Source: Falsiroseomonas selenitidurans (GTDB taxonomy: Bacteria; Pseudomonadota; Alphaproteobacteria; Acetobacterales; Acetobacteraceae). From it: DNA of 64,000 bases. The notes under the pieces are model-generated. The model was not told the DNA's origin. It worked only from the letters and a program-made list of their open reading frames with translations, and searched no databases. Every line of letters begins with the position of its first letter. Within the stretch, counting starts at the first letter, position 1. The stretch spans positions 1 to 64,000 of the forward strand of contig NZ_JAAVNE010000012.1 of assembly GCF_012103215.1 (NCBI RefSeq), in the 5' to 3' direction. The position numbers and the translations under genes were made by a program. Shown in pieces: positions 32,851 through 41,793 of the stretch.

Positions 32851-33408
32851 ATGACCGACGCCGCCACCATCATCGCGGAGATCCGCCACCTGCTCGAGCA
32901 GAAGGCCCATGGGCGATACGGGCTCTCGCTTATCAACCAGCAGCAGCATGCGCTGCAGGCTGCGGCGCTCGCTGAGCGCGAGGGGCGTGGCGATGCGTTG
33001 GTCGTCGCCGCCCTGCTGCACGATATCGGCCACATGGTTCACGATCTGGGTGAGAACCCGGCCGATGCCGGCATCGACGACCGGCACGAGGAGCTGGGCC
33101 ATGCCTGGCTGACCGACCATTTTGGCGCCGAAGTGACCGAGCCGGTGCGGCTGCATGTGGCCGCCAAGCGCTACCTCTGCGCCGTGGAGCCGGACTACTT
33201 CGCCAAGCTCTCGCCGGACAGCGTGAAGAGCCTGGCACTGCAGGGCGGGCCGATGTCGGCGGAGGAGGTTAAGGCCTTCGAGGCGCTGCAGCACAGCGCC
33301 GAGGCGGTCCAGCTGCGCCGTTATGACGAGCAGGCCAAGGTGAAGGGACTGGAGACGCCAGCCGTCGCGCATTTCATGCCTGCCGTGGCGCGCAGCCTGA
33401 AGTCATAA
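32851..33408 (+). CDS. PhnZ-like HD-domain mixed-valent diiron oxygenase
   Basis: A 185-residue HD protein of the phosphonate-degradation type, which cleaves C-P bonds oxidatively with a diiron centre. It matches PhnZ from INQQQHALQ through LLHDIGH, EELGHAWL, VRLHVAAKRYL and LALQGGPMSAEEV. Metal ligands are visible as His33, His57-Asp58, His79 or His84, His102 and Asp159, and Tyr23 matches the regulatory Tyr of PhnZ. The position of PhnZ Glu27, recalled as recognising the substrate amino group, is Ser26 here, so 2-aminoethyl substrates are less likely. No PhnY or TmpA hydroxylase is encoded nearby. It shares an operator with the ABC importer. Confidence 0.85.
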   Translation: MTDAATIIAEIRHLLEQKAHGRYGLSLINQQQHALQAAALAEREGRGDALVVAALLHDIGHMVHDLGENPADAGIDDRHEELGHAWLTDHFGAEVTEPVRLHVAAKRYLCAVEPDYFAKLSPDSVKSLALQGGPMSAEEVKAFEALQHSAEAVQLRRYDEQAKVKGLETPAVAHFMPAVARSLKS

Positions 33409-33702
33409 GTCGCGGCCAATCGCGAGGGCCACAGGGGGACCCGCCCCCGAACGGGGATCCATGGGCCATGAAGAGCCGGCCTGCGTTCTGGCCTGGCCGT
33501 TTGGCCCTGCCGGAGCGCAGCGTAGGTGGGGCCAGACGGCCAGGGCAACACCGCTTCCGCCGCCGGCGGCCGATCGCCCAGCGCGCTGTGCGCGCCTGGC
33601 GGTGTTGTCGTGCCGCCGCCGGCGCTCGATCGGCACCTCGGCTTCCCGCAGCGAGTGGAAGATCGCCCGGTCGAGCAGCTTGTCCCGCAGCCTGCCGTCT
33701 AA
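33403..33702 (-). pseudogene. IS3-family transposase C-terminal remnant
   Basis: The minus strand encodes ESLDGRLRDKLLDRAIFHSL, then REAEVPIERRRRHDNTARR, which is a decayed version of the OrfB end (ESFNGRLRDELL and AWRRHYNTVRPHSSLGY). The following AVWPHLRCAPAGPNGQART is a tail seen in related elements. Catalytic Asp positions are absent; the Glu of the DDE triad may be the first residue. Confidence 0.6.
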
Positions 33703-33708
33703 GCTCTC

Positions 33709-34032
33709 GTGGTGTCACCGGTCGGCGGCAAGCCCCTGGTCGCCCGCTTCGACGGCAGACGTCTCTCTTCCGGGGGCGGCGTGCTGGCCCTGCGTGAGAG
33801 CGAGCGCCGCCTCGGCATCGCCGATCGCCTGGCCGCCCGCCTCGATGACCCGCGGCTGCCAGAGGCGGTGCGGCACAGCCACGCCGAGATCATCCGCTTC
33901 CGCCTGCTGGTGATCGCGCCCGGCTACGAGGACGGCAACGACGCCGACGCCGACGCCCAGCGGCCCTATCCCGCACGCACGCACAACCATCCCGCGAGCC
34001 ACGCGTCAGTCCCAGGCCGCCCGTCCGCATGA
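33709..34032 (+). pseudogene. IS1380-family transposase N-terminal remnant
   Basis: The plus strand encodes ARFDGRRLSSGGGVLALRES followed by ERRLGIADRLAARLDDPR and HAEIIRFRLLVIAPGYEDG, the conserved N-terminal part of IS1380-type transposases. The frame then ends within 30 residues, so about 350 residues are missing. It abuts the IS3 remnant, so this 0.6-kb gap is IS debris. Confidence 0.65.
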
Positions 34033-34068
34033 CCGTGCATGATCCGGGTTAGAAATCCCGCCTGATCG

Positions 34069-34761
34069 TCACGCGCCCAGCGCCGCCATCCGGGCGCGGC
34101 GTACCGCCAGCAGGTGCCGGCGCATCGCCTGCCGCGCGGCGGTGGCCGCGCCAGCCGCAATGGCCTCCGCGATGTGTGCGTGCTCACCGAGATTCTGCCG
34201 TCGGCGCAGCGGCGAGACCGCCAGCCGGGTGAGGCGGGAGGCGATGGGCGCCGCCTGATCCCGCCACAGATCGCCAACGATGCGCGACAGCACCGGATTG
34301 CCCGAGGCCTCGGCGATGGCTTGGTGGAAGTCCCGGTCTGCCAGGTCGCCGACGCAGCCCGCCACCGCCTCCGCCCGCATCCGGCCGAAGGCCTCGGCCA
34401 CCTCCAGCCGTGCCGCTGCATCGGTGCTCCGGGCAGCGAGCGCCGCACATTCCGGCTCAACCAGCAACCGCGCCTCCAGCACGTCGAACGGGCCGGGCGC
34501 ATCGTTGGACTCGTGCAGCGGCGGCGCAGCGGCGGCACGTACATAGACGCCGGAGCCGCCGCGTACCTCCACCAGCCCCTCGATCTCCAGCGCGATCAGG
34601 GCCTCCCGCAATGACGGCCGGCTGACATTCAACCGCGGCGCGAGGTCGCGCTCGGAGGGCAGGCGGCTGCCGGGCGGCAATTCGCCGGCGGCGATCATGG
34701 CGGCGATCTGCTCGGCGATGCGGCGGAACAGGCGGCGGGGTTCGAGGGGCTGGAACGGCAT
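34069..34761 (-). CDS. FadR-subfamily GntR regulator
   Basis: A 230-residue regulator. Residues 8-75 form the GntR winged helix (IAEQIAAMIAAGELPPGSRL, PSERDLAPRLNVSRPSLREAL, VEVRGGSGVYVR). Residues 90-225 are the all-helical FCD effector domain, with metal-ligand candidates in DLADRDFHQAIAEASGN and GEHAHIAEAI. It is read divergently from the sulfatase operon (106-bp gap), which it probably represses until a substrate-derived acid binds. Confidence 0.88.
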   Translation of the reverse strand: MPFQPLEPRRLFRRIAEQIAAMIAAGELPPGSRLPSERDLAPRLNVSRPSLREALIALEIEGLVEVRGGSGVYVRAAAAPPLHESNDAPGPFDVLEARLLVEPECAALAARSTDAAARLEVAEAFGRMRAEAVAGCVGDLADRDFHQAIAEASGNPVLSRIVGDLWRDQAAPIASRLTRLAVSPLRRRQNLGEHAHIAEAIAAGAATAARQAMRRHLLAVRRARMAALGA

Positions 34762-34867
34762 CCGGCTGGTATCCGGGCAGTTGACAGCTCTTGCAAGCCG
34801 CCCGCAGCATGAGGCAACCGGTCAGGCCACCTAGCCAAACATGGACCGGATGGGAAAGGGAAACTCC

Positions 34868-35872
34868 ATGACAACCATGTCAGGAAGCGGTCGCCGCGCG
34901 GTGCTGCTCGGGGCTGCAGCGGCCTTGGGGCTGGCGCAACCCGCCCTTGTGCGGCCCGCCATGGCGCAGGCCGCGCCGTGGCCCTCCCGCCCCATCCGCT
35001 TCATCGTCCCCTTCGCGCCGGGCGGAGCCTCCGACACCACGGCGCGGCTGACCGGGCAGCACCTGTCGCAGCGGCTCGGCCAGCCGGTCGTGGTGGAGAA
35101 CAAGGCCGGCGCCGCCTCCGTCATCGGCACGGCGGAGGCGGCGCGGGCGGCACCGGATGGCTACACCATCCTGCTGGCGCCACCGCCCTTCGTCATCACG
35201 CAATTCGCCTATCCGAACCTGCCCTATGACCCGGAGGCCGCCTTTCGCCCAGTGGTTCTGCTGGTCACCAGCCCTTCCCTGCTGTTCTCCCGCACCGGGT
35301 TGGCAACGGGCGGCTGGCCGGAAATCCTGCAGATGGCGAAGGCGCGGCCCGGGGTGCTGACCTATGGCAGCCCTGGCAATGGCAGCCTGCCGCATCTGGC
35401 GATGGAGTTGCTGAAACTGCGCACGGGCGTTGATATCCTGCATGTCCCCTATCGCGGCGGTGGCCCTGCCGCGGCAGACCTCGCCGGCGGGCGGATCGAC
35501 CTGATGATCTCAAGCCCGCTCGACATGGCCGGCAACCTGGCCAGCGGCCGCGCCGTGCCGGTGGCCGCCGCCACCGCCCGCCGCGCCCGCGCCTTCCCCG
35601 ACCTGCCGACTCTGGGGGAGCTGGGCGTGCCGGATTACGACAGCAGCGGCTGGTTCGGCGTGGTGATGCCTGCCGCCACGCCCGACGCCATCGCCACCCG
35701 CCTCAACACCGAATTCCAGGCGGTGCTGCGGGTGGAGGAGGTGGCGGCGCGGCTGCTGACCCTGGGCGTCGAGCCCGCTGGCGGCAGTGCCGCGGATTTC
35801 CAGGGCCACCTCACCGCCGAGCGCAACCGCTGGCGCGTCGCCGTGCCGGCCGCCGGGGTGACGGTTCAGTGA
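34868..35872 (+). CDS. Bug/TctC-family receptor of the sulfatase operon
   Basis: A 334-residue exported receptor. Residues 8-34 are a signal peptide (GRRAVLLGAAAALGLAQPAL), then WPSRPIRFIVPFAPGGASD, RLGQPVVVENKAGAASVIG, AAPDGYTILLAPPP, VLTYGSPGNGSLPHLAMELL and FPDLPTLGELGVPDY. The ATG at 34868 has AAGGGAAA upstream; ATGs at 34841 and 34850 are alternatives. The stop overlaps the sulfatase start. A TTGACA at 34781-34786 may be the -35 box of the operon. It probably captures the sulfated or desulfated organic acid of the pathway. Confidence 0.88.
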   Translation: MTTMSGSGRRAVLLGAAAALGLAQPALVRPAMAQAAPWPSRPIRFIVPFAPGGASDTTARLTGQHLSQRLGQPVVVENKAGAASVIGTAEAARAAPDGYTILLAPPPFVITQFAYPNLPYDPEAAFRPVVLLVTSPSLLFSRTGLATGGWPEILQMAKARPGVLTYGSPGNGSLPHLAMELLKLRTGVDILHVPYRGGGPAAADLAGGRIDLMISSPLDMAGNLASGRAVPVAAATARRARAFPDLPTLGELGVPDYDSSGWFGVVMPAATPDAIATRLNTEFQAVLRVEEVAARLLTLGVEPAGGSAADFQGHLTAERNRWRVAVPAAGVTVQ

Positions 35873-37332
35873 AGCCACCGAACATCCTTTGGGTCTGCAC
35901 CGACCAGCAGCGCTGGGACACGATCCGTGCGCTGGGCAATGCGCATATCCGCACCCCGGCCATGGACAGCCTGGTGGCCTCCGGCACCGCTTTCACCCGC
36001 TGCTACACGCAGTCGCCCATCTGCACGCCGTCGCGCGCCAGCATGATGACCGGGCGCTACCCGGCGACGCATCAGGTGCAACGCAACGGCAACGCCTTCT
36101 GGCCGGCGCATGAGGTGCTGGTGACGAAGCGGCTCGCCGATGCCGGCTATGATTGCGGGCTGATCGGCAAGCTGCATCTCTCTGCCGCCAAGTATCACGA
36201 GAAGCGGGTCGATGACGGCTACCGCGTCTTTCACTGGAACCACCACCCGACGCCGGATGCGGCGCGCGGCGATGCCTATGAGCATTGGCTGCGGCACGAG
36301 AAGGGCGTCGATCCGCAGGCGCTGTATCGCGACAAGGGCGCCTTCTGCGGCCCCGGCGTACCGGCGGCGCTGCATCAATCGACCTGGTGCGCGGAAATGG
36401 CGATCCGCTTCATCACCGACCGTCGCGATGCGCCCTGGTGCCTGTCTCTGAACTTCTTCGACCCGCACGCCCCTTTCGACGCGCCGCCGGAAGCCCTGGC
36501 CAAGGTCGATGCCGCCAGCCTGCCCCTGCCGCTGTGGCGCGACAGCGATGGCGAACGCTGGGTCGACTTCCAGAATGTGGACCAGCAGCAGGTCCGCCCG
36601 CAGGACCCGCGCATCCGCCACGCCGAACAGCCGCCGCCCCCGGCCGAGCGCGACCACGACAAGGTCGCGAGCCATGTGCCGGAGGGCTATGACGCGCTCC
36701 AGGTGAAGGCGAACTACTATGCCATGATCGAGCATCTGGACGCGCAGCTCGGCCGCATCCTGGCGGCCCTGCGCGACAGCGGCCAGGAACAGGACACCAT
36801 CGTGCTGTTCCATTCCGACCATGGCGAGATGCTGGGCGACCATGGCCTTGTGTTGAAGGGCTGCCGCTTCTTCGAGGGCCTGGTCCATGTGCCGATGATC
36901 TGGTCCTGGCCCGGCCGGGTGACGCCCGGCCTGGTCAGCGACGCGCTGGTCGAGCTGGTGGACATCACGCCGACATTGCTGGAGGCGGCCGGCATCGTGA
37001 TCCCCTGGACGGTGCAGGGAAAATCGCTGCTGCCGATCCTGGAAGGCCGCGCCGACCCAAGCCGCCACAAGTCGCATGTGGTCTGCGAATTCCACGACGC
37101 CATCGGCGCCGGGCGCGATCACAGCCATGGCACCATGGTCTTCGACGGGCGCCATAAATCCGTGATCTATCACGGCCATCCCATGGGTGAGATCTTCGAC
37201 CACGACCGCGACCCTGGCGAGTTCGACAATCTGTGGCACGATGTGGCGCTGCGGGCGGAGCGGTTGCAATTCCACCTCGACGCCATGGCCGCCACCACCA
37301 GCGCGGGTCCACCGCGCAGCGCCAATTATTGA
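35869..37332 (+). CDS. type I sulfatase (formylglycine-dependent)
   Basis: A 487-residue sulfatase with no signal peptide. The nucleophile motif CTPSR starts at Cys52, which is converted to formylglycine. N-terminal metal ligands are in ILWVCTDQQRWD; LSLNFFDPHAPFDAPP, LFHSDHGEMLGDHGLVLKG and DGRHKSVIYH are later active-site blocks. The GTG start overlaps the receptor stop (GTGA). The Cys type requires the formylglycine-generating enzyme found at the end of the same operon. Substrate unknown; a cytoplasmic site implies an imported small sulfate ester. Confidence 0.9.
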   Translation: MKPPNILWVCTDQQRWDTIRALGNAHIRTPAMDSLVASGTAFTRCYTQSPICTPSRASMMTGRYPATHQVQRNGNAFWPAHEVLVTKRLADAGYDCGLIGKLHLSAAKYHEKRVDDGYRVFHWNHHPTPDAARGDAYEHWLRHEKGVDPQALYRDKGAFCGPGVPAALHQSTWCAEMAIRFITDRRDAPWCLSLNFFDPHAPFDAPPEALAKVDAASLPLPLWRDSDGERWVDFQNVDQQQVRPQDPRIRHAEQPPPPAERDHDKVASHVPEGYDALQVKANYYAMIEHLDAQLGRILAALRDSGQEQDTIVLFHSDHGEMLGDHGLVLKGCRFFEGLVHVPMIWSWPGRVTPGLVSDALVELVDITPTLLEAAGIVIPWTVQGKSLLPILEGRADPSRHKSHVVCEFHDAIGAGRDHSHGTMVFDGRHKSVIYHGHPMGEIFDHDRDPGEFDNLWHDVALRAERLQFHLDAMAATTSAGPPRSANY

Positions 37333-37345
37333 AGGGAGTTCCGCC

Positions 37346-38314
37346 ATGATCGCTCGCAGGCTTCTGACGCTGCTGGGTGCCGGATTGCTCGCCGCGCCCT
37401 TCATCGCCCCGCCCGCCCAGGCCGCCTGGCCGGAGCGGCCCGTGACCGTGGTGGTGCCCTATCCGCCCGGCGGCAACAACGACATCCTGGCGCGGCTGCT
37501 GGCCCCCGTGGTGGAACGGCAGATCGGCCAGCCGCTGGTCATCGACAATCGCGGCGGCGGTGGCGGCACCATCGGCGCCGGCATCGCCTCCCGCGCCGCG
37601 GCGGATGGCTATACCGTGCTCTTCGCCGATATCGGCATCCTGGCCATCGCGCCGCATCTCTTCGCGCGCCTGCCCTTCGACCCGGACAGCTTCGCGCCGA
37701 TCATCCGCCTGACGGAGGTCTCGCTGCTGGTCGGTGTGCCGCGGCAGTCGCCTCACCAGAACCTCTCCAGCCTGCTGGCGGCAGCCCGCGCGCGGCCGAA
37801 TGCGCTGACCTTCGCGACGCCGGGCAATGGCACGGCGGGCCACCTGGCGACGCAGATGCTGATGTCGCTGGCGAATGTGCAGATGACGCATGTGCCCTAT
37901 CGCGGCAGCGCCCCGGCGCAGGTCGACCTGATCGGCGGCAATGTCGACCTGCTGGTCGACGGCACGCTGCTGCCTGCCGTGACCCAGGGCCAGGTGCGGG
38001 CGTTGGCCGTCACCGGCCCCAGCCGGTCCCCCTTCACGCCGGACCTGCCGACGGTGGCGGAGGCGGGGGTGGCCACCTACAACTTCCTCTCCTGGCACGG
38101 GGTGGTGGCGCCACGCGGCACGCCGGCCGAGGCGATCACGCGCCTCAACGCCGCCTACAACACCGCCGTTGCCGATCCCGGGGTGCTGGAACGCGCCCGC
38201 CAGCTCGGCCTGCCGCTGAAGGGCGGCTCGGCGCAGGACTTCGTCGCCTTCATCGCGGCGGAACGCGCCAAGCTGGGGCCGGTGGTGCAGGCCAGCGGAG
38301 CGCGGGTGGAGTGA
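37346..38314 (+). CDS. Bug/TctC-family receptor of the sulfatase operon
   Basis: A 322-residue exported receptor. Signal peptide MIARRLLTLLGAGLLAAPF, then WPERPVTVVVPYPPGGNNDI, QIGQPLVIDNRGGGGGTIG, ALTFATPGNGTAGHLATQML and FTPDLPTVAEAGVATYNF. AAGGGAG precedes the ATG at 37346. Its stop overlaps the second sulfatase start. Two different Bug receptors in one operon, each placed before a sulfatase, suggest two related ligands. Confidence 0.9.
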   Translation: MIARRLLTLLGAGLLAAPFIAPPAQAAWPERPVTVVVPYPPGGNNDILARLLAPVVERQIGQPLVIDNRGGGGGTIGAGIASRAAADGYTVLFADIGILAIAPHLFARLPFDPDSFAPIIRLTEVSLLVGVPRQSPHQNLSSLLAAARARPNALTFATPGNGTAGHLATQMLMSLANVQMTHVPYRGSAPAQVDLIGGNVDLLVDGTLLPAVTQGQVRALAVTGPSRSPFTPDLPTVAEAGVATYNFLSWHGVVAPRGTPAEAITRLNAAYNTAVADPGVLERARQLGLPLKGGSAQDFVAFIAAERAKLGPVVQASGARVE

Positions 38315-39804
38315 GCGAGGCCATGAAGCGCCCGAACATCATGCTGGTCACGGTGGACCAGTGGCCGGCCTCCCTGATGGGTTACGCCGGCCATCCCACC
38401 GTGCTGACACCGACGCTGGACCAGCTGGCGCGCAATGGCGTGTGTTTCCCGAACACCTATTCCGAATGCCCGATCTGCATTCCGGCGCGGCGCACCATGA
38501 TGACGGGCAATACCGCGCGCATCCATGGCGACCGCAGCTTCGATCCGGTGGCGCGGATGCCGGACAGCCCGACCCTGGCCGCGACGCTCGGCGCCGCCGG
38601 CTACCAGACGACGGCAGTCGGCAAGCTGCATGTCTATCCGCCGCGCGACCGCATCGGCTTCGACGATGTCCATCTGGCGGAGGAAGGCCGGCCGCATCTC
38701 GGCGGCTATGACGACTACGACCTGTACCTGGCCGACCAGGGCTTTCCGGGCCAGGGCTTCAACCATGGCATGAACAACAACGACTATCTCTGGCGGCCCT
38801 TCCACCTGCCGGAGCCTTGCCATGTGACCAACTGGACCACCTGGAAGATGTGCCGCGAGATCAAGCGGCGCGACCCGACGCGGCCCGGCTTCTGGCACCT
38901 GTCCTACACCGCGCCGCATCCGCCGCTGGCACCGCTTCAGGCCTATCTCGACATCTATCGCGATGCCGAGCCGCCGGTGCCGCCCATCGCCGATTGGGCC
39001 AGGGACGAGGCCGCCCTGCCCTACGCGCTGCGCTCCATCACCGACTACTGGGCGCATGTGAAGCCGCACCATCTGCGCGGCATCCAGCGCGCCTTCATGG
39101 CGCTCTGCACCCATATCGACCACCAATTCCGCCTGGTGCTCGGCACGCTGCGGGAGGAGGGGCTGCTGGACAATACGGTGGTGCTGTTCACCGCCGATCA
39201 TGGCGACATGCTGGGCACGCATGGCCTCTGGGCCAAGCGCATCTTCTACGAGGACAGCGCCCGGGTGCCGACCATCCTGCTCGGCCCGGCAGGCGATGCC
39301 CGCACCAGGCCGGGCAGCGTGGATCGCCGGCTGGTGCAGTTGGCAGATGTGATGCCGACCCTGCTGGACTTTGCCGGCGTCACCTCCGCCGCGCCGATGG
39401 AGGGGCTTTCGATGATCGGCGAGGCGAAGCGGAAGGTGCTGACGGCGGCCTGCCGCGACGATGCCTCTGCCACCCGCATGGCGACCGATGGGCGGCACAA
39501 GCTGATCTGGTACCCCAACGGCAACATGATCCAGCTTTTCGACCTGCAGGAGGACCCGCAGGAGATGCAGGACCGCGCCGGCGAACTGGCGCTGGCCGAG
39601 GTGCGGGCGAAGCTGGAGGCGGCGCTGGTGGCGGATGCCTGGGGCGTCGATACCGGCTGGATCCGCGACGGCAAGCTGGTCGGCACCCCGGCCAGGCCGT
39701 TCCAGGGCCAGACCAATCGGGGCCTGTCCGGCCAGCGCGGCTTCCACTTCCCGCCGCCGCCGCAGGCCGGGGCGGATGTCGTGGTGGGAACACCCGGGGG
39801 CTAG
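38311..39804 (+). CDS. type I sulfatase (formylglycine-dependent), second copy
   Basis: A 497-residue sulfatase without signal peptide, only distantly like the first. CIPARRT starts at Cys56, the formylglycine site (C-x-P-x-R). Metal ligands are in IMLVTVDQWPAS and FTADHGDMLGTHGLWAKR; AVGKLHVYPPRDRIGFD and HLSYTAPHPPLAP are further active-site blocks. The GTG at 38311 overlaps the receptor stop; an ATG at 38323 is possible. It probably acts on a different sulfate ester or sulfamate than its neighbour. Confidence 0.9.
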   Translation: MSEAMKRPNIMLVTVDQWPASLMGYAGHPTVLTPTLDQLARNGVCFPNTYSECPICIPARRTMMTGNTARIHGDRSFDPVARMPDSPTLAATLGAAGYQTTAVGKLHVYPPRDRIGFDDVHLAEEGRPHLGGYDDYDLYLADQGFPGQGFNHGMNNNDYLWRPFHLPEPCHVTNWTTWKMCREIKRRDPTRPGFWHLSYTAPHPPLAPLQAYLDIYRDAEPPVPPIADWARDEAALPYALRSITDYWAHVKPHHLRGIQRAFMALCTHIDHQFRLVLGTLREEGLLDNTVVLFTADHGDMLGTHGLWAKRIFYEDSARVPTILLGPAGDARTRPGSVDRRLVQLADVMPTLLDFAGVTSAAPMEGLSMIGEAKRKVLTAACRDDASATRMATDGRHKLIWYPNGNMIQLFDLQEDPQEMQDRAGELALAEVRAKLEAALVADAWGVDTGWIRDGKLVGTPARPFQGQTNRGLSGQRGFHFPPPPQAGADVVVGTPGG

Positions 39805-39808
39805 GTGC

Positions 39809-40753
39809 GTGGAGGCCCCGCCGAAAGCCTGCTGCCTGCCGATAGCGGGTCGCTCATCGGGACTACCGTCTGGGCCGGCCCCGGCGCTGCCGGTGGCGGG
39901 CGGCGGCGACCTGGCCATGACGGTGGCCATCCCGGGCGGCACGGTCACCGTCGGCACTGACGCGCCCGTCTTCCGTGCGGATGGCGAAGGGCCGGCGCGG
40001 CGCGTTACCCTGCGCCCCTTCCGGATCGACGTGCATGCCGTCAGCAACCGCCGCTTCGCCGCCTTTGTCGGCGCCACTGGCTACCAGACGGAAGCCGAGC
40101 GGTACGGCTGGTCCTATGTCTTCCACAGCTTCCTGGCACCGGGGGTGCAGGCGCCCAGCCCGGAAGGGACGCCCTGGTGGCGCCAGGTACAGGGGGCCTA
40201 CTGGGCTGCGCCGGAAGGGCCGGGCTCCTCCATCGCCGACCGGCTGGACCACCCGGCCACCCATATCGCCTGGAACGATGCCAACGCCTTCGCCGCCTGG
40301 GCTGGCGGCCGCCTGCCGAGCGAGGCCGAGTGGGAACATGCGGCGAAGGGAGGCGATGATGCCGCACGCTTCCCCTGGGGTGCGACGGAACCGGATGACG
40401 GCAACGCGCTGTGCAACATCTGGCAGGGGCACTTTCCGACCCAGAACACCCTGTCCGACGGCTTCCTCGGCACCGCCCCCGTGGATGCCTATCGGCCGAA
40501 CGGCCATGGGCTGTTCAACACCTGTGGAAACGTTTGGGAATGGTGCGCCGACCCCTTCCGCATTCGCTCCATCTCGGCCGCGGCGAAGCAGCGCAATCAG
40601 GCTGCGGCAGCGGAGCGGGAGCGGGTGATGAAAGGTGGCTCCTACCTGTGCCACATCAGCTACTGCTACCGATATCGCATCGCCGCGCGCTCTGGCCGCA
40701 GCCCGGATACCTCGGCGGGGCATACCGGGTTCCGCCTTGCGCATGACCCGTAG
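39809..40753 (+). CDS. formylglycine-generating enzyme (SUMF1/EgtB/PvdO family)
   Basis: A 314-residue copper-dependent oxidase that converts the sulfatase Cys into formylglycine. Family blocks are VAIPGGTVTVGTD, FRIDVHAVSNRRFAAFV, ATHIAWNDANAFAAWAGGR, LPSEAEWEHAAKGG, CGNVWEWCADP and the catalytic GGSYLCHISYCYRYRIAARS with the redox pair at about Cys281 and Cys286. The HTGFR motif closes the domain. The GTG at 39809 gives the short Cys-Cys N-terminal stretch seen in other bacterial members. Its place directly after two Cys-type sulfatases fixes its role. Confidence 0.9.
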   Translation: MEAPPKACCLPIAGRSSGLPSGPAPALPVAGGGDLAMTVAIPGGTVTVGTDAPVFRADGEGPARRVTLRPFRIDVHAVSNRRFAAFVGATGYQTEAERYGWSYVFHSFLAPGVQAPSPEGTPWWRQVQGAYWAAPEGPGSSIADRLDHPATHIAWNDANAFAAWAGGRLPSEAEWEHAAKGGDDAARFPWGATEPDDGNALCNIWQGHFPTQNTLSDGFLGTAPVDAYRPNGHGLFNTCGNVWEWCADPFRIRSISAAAKQRNQAAAAERERVMKGGSYLCHISYCYRYRIAARSGRSPDTSAGHTGFRLAHDP

Positions 40754-40974
40754 CGGCCTTCAGCGAACTGCCCGCATCGAGAACATGTGCCGCTTCGCTG
40801 GTCATGGAAACCTGGAACGCAAGCGCCTCATCTGACGCGAACGTCCCGCCTGTTCTGGTTTGCCGCTCTATCGAGTTGGCCGCGCTCGATCCTTGCAGCA
40901 CCAGCGCGGTGTCTGGCCAAGGAATTCGCCCGGCCAGAGGCTTGGAACCAGGTTGCGTGGACAAATCTGATTCA

Positions 40975-41740
40975 TGGACGGATGGAGGACAGCACGGCGA
41001 AGTCGAGGAAGCTGTCGGCAGTCTGAACGTAGCAGGTGGCGACGCGGCGGCTGTTCTTGAGGCGGTTGATGAAGCACTCGATGTGCAGCGCAGCGCGTGG
41101 AGGGGGCGGCTGACGCAGTGCAGGACACGGCGGTTCCGCCTGGTCGGGTTCTCCGGCGCGGCGCCGCGGCCGCGCAGGTCCTGCCGGATCGGCTCGCTGT
41201 CGTCGTCCTTGTTGGCGAGCATGATGCCGGGGTCGCCGTCGCGCGCCTCCATCAGCGCATCGTCTTTCGAGCAGTCGGCTTCCTGCCCGGCGGTCACGTG
41301 CAGGGCGATGGGCAGGCCGTGCGCGTTGCCGTGGATGTGGAGCTTGCTCGTGAAGCCGCCTCGCGCGCGGCCCAGACCCGCTTGAGGCGTCCCCGCCTTC
41401 CGCCGGCGGCGCAGTGGTGCGCCCGGATGCCGGTGCTGTCGATCATCTGCAGGAATCGGGAGGAGGTCGGCGCCGCCGCCATCGGCCAAGGCTTCCAGCG
41501 TCACGTCCCACAGGCCGGATGCGGTCCAGCGCCGGAACTGGCGCAGCACCAAGTTCCAGTTGCCGAGTTCGGCCGGCAGGTCACGCCACGGCGCGCCGGT
41601 GCGCGCGATCCTGAAGATGACGTCCAGCACGCGCCTGTGGTCGCGGGCAGGCCGGCGGCCGAGCGGGCTGGCAGACACCACCAGGTTCGAAGCAGGACCA
41701 CGCCTCGTCCGCCAGCAGACCACGATTCAACGCCGATCTC
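40975..41740 (-). pseudogene. IS5-family transposase, multiply frameshifted
   Basis: Pieces of an IS5 (IS427-like) transposase lie in several minus-strand frames. From the 5' end they are LLADEAWSCFEP, GRRPARDHRRVLDVIFRIAR with TGAPWRDLPAELGNWN, HIHGNAHGLPIALHVTAGQE, and APENPTRRNRRVLHC; the end RRVATCYVQTADSFLDF stops near 40975. Frame changes between the blocks rule out a functional protein. The DNA from 40754 to 40974 shows no gene. Confidence 0.7.
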
Positions 41741-41793
41741 CATGCCAGAGACCAGCCTGGAATCACGCGCGCCTCCGGCTGGAAATCCCTGGT

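Noticed and set aside
34781-34810. TTGACA upstream of the sulfatase operon as a full sigma-70 promoter
   Set aside because: The -35 box is perfect, but no acceptable -10 lies 16-19 bp downstream, so it is only mentioned and not annotated as a promoter.
40041-40753. Possible EgtB (ergothioneine) assignment for the SUMF1-family protein
   Set aside because: The catalytic Cys pair and the neighbouring Cys-type sulfatases fit the formylglycine-generating enzyme; no EgtB HxxxHxE region is present.
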